NCBI RefSeq assembly: GCF_950023065.1
Contig: NC_088680.1
Location: 58,999,350 to 59,063,349 of the forward strand
Origin: Planococcus citri
Lineage: Eukaryota; Arthropoda; Insecta; Hemiptera; Pseudococcidae
Length of the DNA: 64,000 nucleotides
Reading direction: 5' to 3'
Shown here: piece after piece, positions 55,473-64,000 of the stretch
Layout of the letters: every line of letters starts with the position of its first letter
How positions within the stretch are numbered: the first letter of the stretch is position 1
The notes under the pieces: generated by a model
Told to the model about the DNA's origin: nothing
The model's input: only the letters and a program-made list of their open reading frames with translations
Databases searched by the model: none
Position numbers and translations under genes: made by a program

Positions 55473-58400
55473 AGGTGGGGAGGGGGGGGGTGAAAGACCT
55501 GAAAATTTTGAAATTTGGTATTTTTTTAAAACTTGAAATGAAAATGAATTTTTAGACCAGCTGAAGAGTAAGGAGGTTAAATGGTCTGAATGTTTTTTTT
55601 TAGGAGGAGGGGCCTGAGGGGTGTCAATTTTGTATATAAATAGAAATAAGTTCATTCGATTGTGTTTCTAGTATCAAAATCATGAGAAAAATTGTGGGGA
55701 GGGGGGAATAAGAAACCTAAAAATTTCGAAAGTTAGTATTTCACTAATTTTTGAACATTTTGGCATCACGATGACTTCTCTGGTTCTAAAACCAACGAAC
55801 CTCAAACAATAATTCTCACTTCATAAAGCCATTTGAGAGCATTTATGCCACGGGCACCGAAATTTTTAAGAACAGTCAAAATTGGTCTGATTCGATAATT
55901 TTTTGACTGAAATTTTGAATAAGAGAAGGGAGATTTTAAATGCCTCAAAATTTGAAAAATCAGTTCATTCCTCTTCCAACGTTTTGTTGCTGTATCGACT
56001 TTTTCTGCTGTGAAAGGATCGTTTACTCGGCCTCCCAAAATTGTGGGAAAAAATATTTCTAGTATTATGATTTTTAGATCAACTGAGAGGGGCCAGGGGG
56101 TTGAATGGCCTGAAAATTACACAGTTTTTTTTGGCTAAAAATGGAATTCGGCGTTTCGATGAAATCAAATGAGAACCCTTTGATTTCTCTTTACACACCA
56201 TATTATTTTTTTCACATTTTTACAACTTTATAAATAATTTTGATAAAATATTTACATATCACAAAAATCGATTTCATCCTTTCCTAATGCCCTCGAGGTT
56301 TACTTTTCCAAATAATTTCACAGTAAAAAAAATTATTTTCAGCTCATAATACAAATACCTACTTATGGTAAAGACGTGTTTATTTTATCGTACTTCCTGT
56401 TCAATTTTCCAGTTCTAATTTTGTAGACAGAAAAACACGATGAAAACGATTCGTAAACATTTCTCGGTTTTCCTCATCATTTTTCTGCTCGAAAACAAAG
56501 CAGGAATTTCCGTAATTTATTACGTTTATTTTCACGACTAATCGTAGTAAAAGTGAAACACTCGATAAAATATTTAAAAAATTTCAACCCAGTCTTCAGT
56601 GGTGGGAGGGGGGGAAATACCACCTTTCAACGTGAACGAAATAAGGTAATTGAAACTATTTGAAAAAATTACAAACCCTATTTCGAATAACATGGTCAGC
56701 AAGATATCCTTCTGAAACCACGTTCCCTTTTAACGAATGCAATCGATACCGAGACAGCTGTTAAAATATAAAAGTACGTGTATTAAAAATAATAACTCTC
56801 GGTGTGTTAATATGTAATGTACTCGTATGTAGGTATAGAGAGGTACTTGTGCATGTACTAACAATATTGTAGAATTTACCGTCCATTATGAAAACCGTGA
56901 CTGGCGCTAAAATTTATTTTTACTCGTAGCTCTCACGATGATCGTCGTCGTGAAGCCAGAGCCAAAGAGAGAGGCTACACAAAAGGAGAATCATATGTGC
57001 GAAAAAATCGATCATGTTCGAAAGATGCGTGAAAAATTACGTATTTCCTTCCTCCCTTTCTCTGCTAGAGGTGCAGATTCATTCACTCCTATGGTAGAGG
57101 TTGCTCCGTTTTCGTTCATCTTACACCATCGTAAAGTCGTATTAATGAAGAAACACTGGCATTTTGCTTTTGGTAAGGAAACGAAGGTAGAGGAGAAAAA
57201 AAACAAGGTCTAGGGCAATATAACACACATGATATCCAGGCTTCGTGAGAGTACCGCACATAGTGTGTCTCGACGGGTAAACGAGAGAGAGATGAAGAGG
57301 AGCAAAAAAAAAAAAGCGTAACAAGGCGATAAATATGTACACACAAAAGTCACGGAGGGAGCTCTCGTTGTAGAATCCGGCTATAACCATTTTGCCCCCA
57401 ACCAGTAACATATGATAAATTCCGAGAAAAGGGTCAATTACATTTTATTGCGTGGGATGGGTCCCTTTTTTTTTACGCGGTAATGCTGAAAAACAGGTTC
57501 TTATTGTGCTTCGCACACGCTTTTCAACATGGTGTATTTTTCCATACTTGTAGGAGTACGTGTAAGTCTAGGTACACGGATTTCGTAGCTCCTAGCTCGG
57601 TCTGCTAATACACAATAAAGTACGTGAAAAAATTCGCCCAATGAATGAATTGCGATGATTTGTCGGAGCTCTCTGTGTTCTTTTAAAAAATCGTACGTGT
57701 TATGAAATCGACGAAAAAAAAACAACTCTCATTTGTACCTATATATATCGCAACCATTAATGAATATAATGAGGTTTTTTTCCCTCTTCTTCATTCATTC
57801 ATTCGATAAGGCGGCGAAGATGATTTTTTGGTATTTTTTTTATCAGTTTGCCGATTACAGAGATGATAAGGCAATTGGGATTTCGATTCGCGGTCTGAAA
57901 CTTCCTACGTGGAAATTGCTAGCTATGGTGGTATTGGTGGTGGAACAGGCGTCAGAATTGATTGTTGAGATAAATGAAAATCTCGTCCCCGTCTTCTCGG
58001 TTAGATTTTCATTCGTCACGTTCAATAAACCAGCCACCCTTTTGAGACACGTGAAAAAGTCTTGACAGCGATTTACAAAATCACGTTTACTTCATCTTTC
58101 TCGCTGTGGCTATGGCTGCTCGCTCGTTGTGAAAAATGTCAACTTGACCATCACGAATTTTACGCAGTCTCCGAAGACCTTCCCTTCTTACAGATTAGCT
58201 AATAGTTTTACAATCTAGTCCTTTTTTTCGCGCGCAGTGGTGACTAAAATTCGCATATTCCTTAAGTTTCTTGAGTTTTGCTGGTTTTGAAAACCCCATC
58301 TAATGTAAGAGAAGGGTGCATAATTGATCTGAAAGGTCGAACTTAACAATTATGATAGGTATTTCGTCTTTTTCAAATGCTTGAAATGAGACGATCTGCA

Positions 58401-58549
58401 CTCGACGGTGAAAAATATCAAAAAATGGCCCTCGATAAAGAAAGAACAGCTTTTAAAATCTATAAAAATGAACCCCCTCCTCCCAAAGGTCTTTATTTCA
58501 GAATTTTATTGCTTCAATGCTAAATAAAAAGTGCAAGGATCTGTTTTGA
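55473..58549. other. Intronic sequence, repeats then unique
   Basis: 55470-56120 is G-rich low-complexity sequence, while 56380-58260 is more balanced and unique. The open frames 56938-57213, 57142-57411 and 57733-58065 have no recognised domain and none aligns with cyclin D. The balanced stretch could contain regulatory elements or an exon of another gene, but nothing direct supports that. Confidence 0.35.
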
Positions 58550-60325
58550 AACGAATTGTTTACGTATGAATTGTTTGATTCAATTCTGAGTGAATTGTTC
58601 GTGAGAGTATTAATTCATTCATGGAAATCATTCATGAACGAATTGATTAATTTTTTTAAAGAACCATTCGCGAACGAATTGATCAATTCTTCAATTTATG
58701 AGTCAATTCGTTCGCGAATGATTCACCAAAAAATATTCAATTCGTTCGCGAATGATCCATCAAAAAATATTGAATTCGTTCGTGCATGATTGACCAAAAA
58801 TTAAGTAAATGAATCGATTCGTTCGCGAATGATTCACCAAAAATTATTCAATTCGTTCGTGCATGATTCACCAAAAATTAAGTAAGTGAATCGATTCGTT
58901 CGCGAACGAGTTACTTATACGAATCGATTCGTTCGTGAATGATTTACCAAAAATTAAGTAAATGAATCGCGGATTCGTTCGCGAACGAGTCACTTGTACG
59001 AATCATTCGTTTGCGAATGATTCACGAAAAAATATTCAATTCGTTCGCGAATGATTCATCAAAAATTATCAAATTCGTTCGTGCATGATTCACCAAAAAT
59101 TAACTAAATTAATAGATTCGTTCGCGAACGAGTTAAGTATACGAATCAATTCGATTCGTTCGTGAATGATTCACCAAAAATTAAGTAAATGAATCGATTC
59201 GTTCGCGAACGTGTCACTTTTACGAATCATTTGTTCGCGAATGATTCACCAAAAAATACTCAATTCGTTCGCGAATGATTCATCAAAAATTATCAAATTC
59301 GTTCGCGAATGATTCATCAAAAATGATTAAATTCGTTCGTAAATGATTCACCAAAAATTAATTGAATGAATCGATTTGTTCGCGAATGCTTCAATTCGTC
59401 CGTGAATGATTTACCAAAAATTTTGTAAATTAATCGATTTGTTCGCGAACGATTCGCCAAAAATTATTCAATTCGTTCGCGAATGATTCACTAAAAAATT
59501 CAATTCGTTCATGAATGATTCACCAAAAAATTCAATTCGTTCGCGATTGATTCACCAAAAATTAAGTGAATAAATCGATTCGTTCGTGAATGATTCACCA
59601 AAAATTAAGTGAATGAATCGATTCGTTCGCGAACAAATCACTTTTACGAATCGATTCGTTCGCGAATGATTCAATTCGTTCGTGAATGATTCACCAAAAA
59701 TTAAGTGAATGAATCGATTTGTTCGCGATGAACGAATCACTTTTACAAATCGATTCGTTCGCAAATGCTTCAATTCGTCCGTGAATGATTTACCAAAAAT
59801 TTGGTAAATTAATCGATTCGTTCGCGAACGATTCGCCAAAAATTATTCAATTCGTTCGCGAATGATTCACTAAAAAATTCAGTTCGTTCGTGCATGATTC
59901 ACCAAAAATTAAGTGAATAAATCGATTCGTTTGTGAATGATTCACCAAAAATTAAGTGAATGAATCGATTCGTTCGCGAACAAATCACTTTTACGAGTCG
60001 ATTCGTTCGCGAATGATTCAATTCGTTCGTGAATGATTCACCAAAAATTTGGTAAATCAATCGATTCGTTCGTGAACGAGTCACTTATACGAATCAATTC
60101 GTTCGCGAATCATTCGCCAAAAATTATTCAATTCGTTCGTGAATGATTCACTGAAAAATTCAATTCGTTCATGAATGATTCGCTAAAAAATTCAATTCGT
60201 TCGCGACTGATTCACCAACTATTAATCAATTCATTCGCGAGGGATTCACCAAGAAATCAATAAATTTATTCACTTAATCGCCAATCGTTCGTAAATGATT
60301 CGATTCGATTGTAAACAGATCAATT
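58550..60325. repeat. Tandem array with palindromic TTCGCGAA core (array 2)
   Basis: Same family as array 1, with two unit types. The 33-bp type has TTCGCGAACGAGTCACTTAT; the ~43-bp type has TTCGCGAATGATTCACCAAA then AATTAAGTAAATGAATCGA. Here the long type dominates. A higher-order repeat is visible: 59562-59840 is repeated at 59909-60100 with a period near 347 bp. It ends in the same AATCGCCAATCGTTCGTAAA and AACAGATCAATT motifs as array 1. The minus-strand open frames (59552-59839, 59899-60084) are translations of the repeat. Confidence 0.93.
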
Positions 60326-63295
60326 GCCACGCAGAGGAAACACTGAGGAATAATTTTACACTTTGTAGACCCACTTGGAGAGGAGGTCATGGTGTCCAAA
60401 AATTTTCGACAACTTTATATTTTTCCAAATGACAAATTTTCTAATTAAAAAACCGAAGATAATACATTTTTTTTCATGTTTGAAGGGCAACCATCTTAGA
60501 GCGAACGAAGAGGAGGAGACTTGATTGCATTATAAAACTTTAAAAATCAACATTTCCTCAAAACAAAAACAAAAATCGTCAAGTGGTCAATAATTTGGGA
60601 TATTTCACGACACCCCCTCTCCCCTCTTCCAGATAATTTCAACATCCGATACTTTGTACATACATCAGCTATTGGCTGATTGACACTCATTCCTCCTTAA
60701 ATTAAATCTGTCATTTTATGAGTAGGTAACCGAATGATTCTTGAAACACATGGAAAATTGGTTAAATTGGTCAAGAAACTTGGAAAAGCCAGGGAGGGAA
60801 TATCATTTCTCTGAAAAACTGGACACCCTGACCCTCTTCCAGTATTTTTTCACCTTAAAAAGTAATCGAAAAAGAGACAGAAGAGGGAAAAGAACAGCTG
60901 AAAAATTATTATCACGATACCTCATTTTTTCCTTCTTTTTTTTACTCGAATAAATTTATTATTCTTCGCATCGAACGTTGATTGGATTTTTCTCATCTCT
61001 TTTCGTCTCTTTTTCGTTTGATATATTTTCAATAAAATTTCATATTCGTATCGACACCTTACTTCTTTTTTTTCCCCCACCGAACTTTCACATACTCGAA
61101 GCGTCAATCTATTTCGTATTCATATCCGTGTTCACCTTCTAAACACACGACATACACGTTCGAGCTAAATTGGTCGTCTTAATCGAAAGAGGAGGAAGGC
61201 CAAAAGGGAGGCAAAAACGTGAAAATCCGAGTCATTCCATTTAACACGTGTCGTACGAGTGAAATATGTTTGCAGAAAGTCAATATAAAGTGAATTTCGA
61301 TTGCGAGTTTTTCGACAAAAAAAAAGAAAAAAAATGATGAAAAAAAAGGAAGAAGAGATTTTCCACTTCATCCTTATATAACTTTCTGTCTGGATGAATT
61401 ATACCCGGTAGAAATATTTTGAAGAATACGACACCAGACGGCTGGAAAAAAGCAGGAAAAAGCTGTTGAAAAATGGTAAATATCTATGAATGGAATTTAC
61501 TTATACTCGAGGCTACAAAGGGAAAAAAAGTCATTTTAATATATGGCCGCGGAATCGGAGGTATAAATATGTATTGAAAAAAAATGCGCGATCGTAATGG
61601 TTAATTAATTAGATTCGGATATATGTAATATGGGCTGGTGATAACTGTATAGTTGGTTTTTTCGCATATTTGCTTCGAGAATATCAAATTCGCAGTACGT
61701 ACGCAGTCGTTCTCGTTACCCTCTGTCTCTGTCACTCTCGTGTGATCAAAGTGACATCATTGTTTTATATTTATGCATATACGGTCATTTTGTAATATAA
61801 TAATGTAATCGAGGTACATGGAAACTCGCGTGCATACCAAGAAAATCATACATAGCTCGACTATACACCTATAGACATTTAATATACGGTACCGTTATCG
61901 TATATAAGCAATGATGATCGAGAGAGAAGTCGAAAAGAAAATCTGAAAATAGAAAAACTACTCGTATGCTCAACATTGTATTGTGGTGCATCTACGTACG
62001 AGTACATTCGGCTTAATTTTTATTTCGTCGTACACTCTTCGTAATGTTCGTGATGAAAATATCGCCAATAAACGTTGAACGCGACGTAGGGATACTCGAA
62101 CGTATAAGCAAACAAGGCAATGAACTTTTGGCTTTATTACGCAGATAACGTGCAATAGATAATTTACATAGTAAAAAAATCGTTTTAGCGAAACTTCGGT
62201 TAATTTTCGTCTTCTCTCGCGTTTAAACATCGTATACTTTTTCTTTATGCAGTTTCTTCAACATGTTAAGGAATAATAAGATATTGCATGTGTTTTTATT
62301 TTCGAGTAGATATCCTTATTTCGTGCTCGATTGAGGTTCGAAATTGACAAAAAAAATTGAAATTTATTAATAAAATTGTACGTACCACGATAAATTGTTA
62401 TCGATAATGTTAACACGTTTGACCTAATTTTCTAAGATGAGTGATTTATTGATGTTTTTTTTTCTATTAGCGATATCCGCGAGTTTTTCAGTTGAATTGC
62501 GTGATGTCTTTGCATTACGAGAATATGAGTCGAATTTCATTTTGGATGATTACTTTTCAAATTTTGAAATGATTTTTTAAAAAATGTGAATAAAGATTTT
62601 GAATTATCAAAAGAAAAAGAAAAAGAAAATTGCAATAATATGCTATTTATGGACAAGGAAATGCCTTACTGATCAGCTGTAAAGATTATACATTTTTTGT
62701 AAATAGGTACTTGGAAAAAAAATGCTTTCAATTTTTTAAATATTTTTTTAAAATTTTTATTCAATTTTTGATTTAATTTTAAAATTTTTGTAATTGGTAA
62801 TACTGCAGCTCCAAAACATTAGAGATTTACCCCCAAATTGGACAATTTCTGAGGAATTGAATTTTTTTGTGACAAATATTTCAAGTTTCTGATAAAATTC
62901 AGGAATTTGAAAATTTTTTCAAAAAAAATTCAGGCATTTGATAAACAAACTTGCTTAATGGTTCTGCAAAATTCAACAAATTTTACGAGTCCCAATGAAA
63001 AAAATTTCACCCAAACTTTATGGGGGGGGGGAGAAAACATCGCCATATGCACCCATTTTTAATCTCTAAGTGGAGGAGATAACTTGATCAAGTTTTTTTT
63101 TTCAATTTCAAGAATTGCAGCAAAAAATTGATGAAAACTGATTTGAAAAAGGCATGAGAACAGTCGACCCCTCTAAGTCAAATTCTGCCCCCTCCCCAAC
63201 CCTTTACAAAGCTGAATTTGGAGCCATTAAGTAGATATGTGGAACATTTTTGGTTTGGATTATTAACATTGATATTCGAAGATCCGATCATCACT
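60326..63295. other. Intronic or intergenic non-coding
   Basis: Mixed sequence, most balanced at 61000-62350. The open frames 60741-60953, 60922-61107, 61165-61371 and 61970-62230 have no recognised features. A 10-G tract lies at 63022-63031. Confidence 0.35.
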
Positions 63296-63299
63296 GCTC

Positions 63300-64000
63300 T
63301 CCCATAAGAAAAATTGGTTCTGATCAGGTCTGAACAGATCTGATCCGATCAAAACTCGCGTCTGATTAAATCTGGTCAGATCAAATTGGATCTGAAAAAC
63401 ACACGGATCTGAGCAGATTTCATTATATCAATTCAAATCTGATCAAGTCTGTAGAGATCAAATCCGATCAGAACCCTGATGTGATCAGATCCGGTCAGAT
63501 CAGGTCTGATCGAAACTCTCGTCTAATTATATCTGATCATCAGGTCAAATTGAATTCCAAGAGTGTAGGTATGTATTTGAGCCGATCTGATCTGATCACG
63601 TTTAGACAGATCTAATCCAATCAGAACTCTGATGTGATCAGATCCGGTCTGATCAAGTCTGATCAAAACTCTCGTCTAATTATATCTGATCATCAGGTCA
63701 AATTGAATTCCAAGAGTGTATGTATTTGAGCCGATCTGATCTGATCTAATCTGATCTGATCACGTTTAGACAGATCTAATCCGATCAGAACCCTGATGTG
63801 ATCAGATCAAATCTGATCGAAACTCTCATCTAATTATATCTAATCATCTGGTAAAATTGACTTCTAAGAGTGTACGCATCTGAGCAGATCTGATCACGTT
63901 TAGACAGATCTAATCCGATCGGAACTCTGATGTGATCAGATGCGATCAGATCAAGTTTTATCGAAACTCTCATCTAATTAAATCTGATCATCAGGTCAAA
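63300..64000. repeat. GATCTGATC-rich satellite, runs off the right edge
   Basis: The region opens with irregular GATCTGATC/GATCAGATC phrases. From 63478 it becomes a tandem array anchored on TGATGTGATCAGAT at 63478, 63630, 63794 and 63928, so unit lengths are 152, 164 and 134 bp. Each unit also has CTCTCGTCTAATTATATCTG, CATCAGGTCAAATTGA and CACGTTTAGACAGATCTAAT. Unit length differences come from varying numbers of GATCTGATC phrases. The end of the array is outside the window. Confidence 0.92.

Noticed and set aside
57733..58065. 110-residue open frame as a gene in the cyclin D intron
   Set aside because: No domain recognised and no conserved splice context; reported only as intronic sequence.

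Overview
The window is AT-rich eukaryotic (animal) DNA dominated by non-coding sequence and decayed or folded repeats, with few genes. The gene content points to an insect: two intron-less ecdysteroid/CHK-kinase-like genes, a cyclin D first exon with a consensus splice donor, and remnants of non-LTR, BEL/Pao and hAT elements. The abundant GTAGGTACCTAC-type short repeats and the many poly-G/poly-C tracts in AT-rich DNA look like sternorrhynchan Hemiptera (mealybug or aphid type). That last step is an impression, not a proof.

Layout. 1-960 is featureless. 970-1880 is a tandem array whose unit carries a palindromic TTCGCGAA core. 2.9-5.0 kb holds a possible LTR-like block, a small MITE and one copy of a foldback-type repeat family. 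5.34-6.67 kb is a 1.3 kb palindrome immediately upstream of the first kinase-like gene (6841-8103, +). 8.5-9.6 kb is a degenerate tandem repeat. 10-13.3 kb is ordinary unique sequence. 13.4-15.0 kb is an inverted repeat followed by a non-LTR retrotransposon 3' end that is interrupted by a hAT MITE with a perfect 8-bp target duplication. The second kinase-like gene (16554-17840, -) faces the first. 19.3-23.0 kb is a ~530-bp-unit tandem repeat split by a 2.6 kb foldback element whose empty site survives in the neighbouring repeat unit. 24.0-29.3 kb contains an old, strongly A-rich degenerate repeat field. 32.2-36.6 kb is a nested composite with inverted ends, inner foldback arms, a tRNA-iMet primer binding site and a BEL/Pao pol fragment. 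37480-38337 (-) encodes a secreted protein that resembles the aerolysin/ETX-MTX2 fold. 40.0-40.6 kb is a mariner-like TIR element. 47.0-48.3 kb is a GACAGAC-type minisatellite, running directly into a second, larger foldback element (48.27-50.90 kb). 52540-52737 (+) is the first coding exon of cyclin D; the rest of that gene lies beyond the window, so 52.7-64 kb is read as its first intron. This contains a recent 271-bp tandem duplication, a second TTCGCGAA array (58.55-60.33 kb) and a GATCTGATC-rich satellite running off the right edge.

How parts relate. No operon-like logic applies. The kinase pair is a local inverted duplication of an insect detoxification/ecdysteroid-kinase-like family. 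The secreted aerolysin-like protein and cyclin D are independent loci. The dominant theme is inverted duplication: at least eight separate foldback or TIR structures occur in 64 kb, several nested in each other or in tandem arrays.
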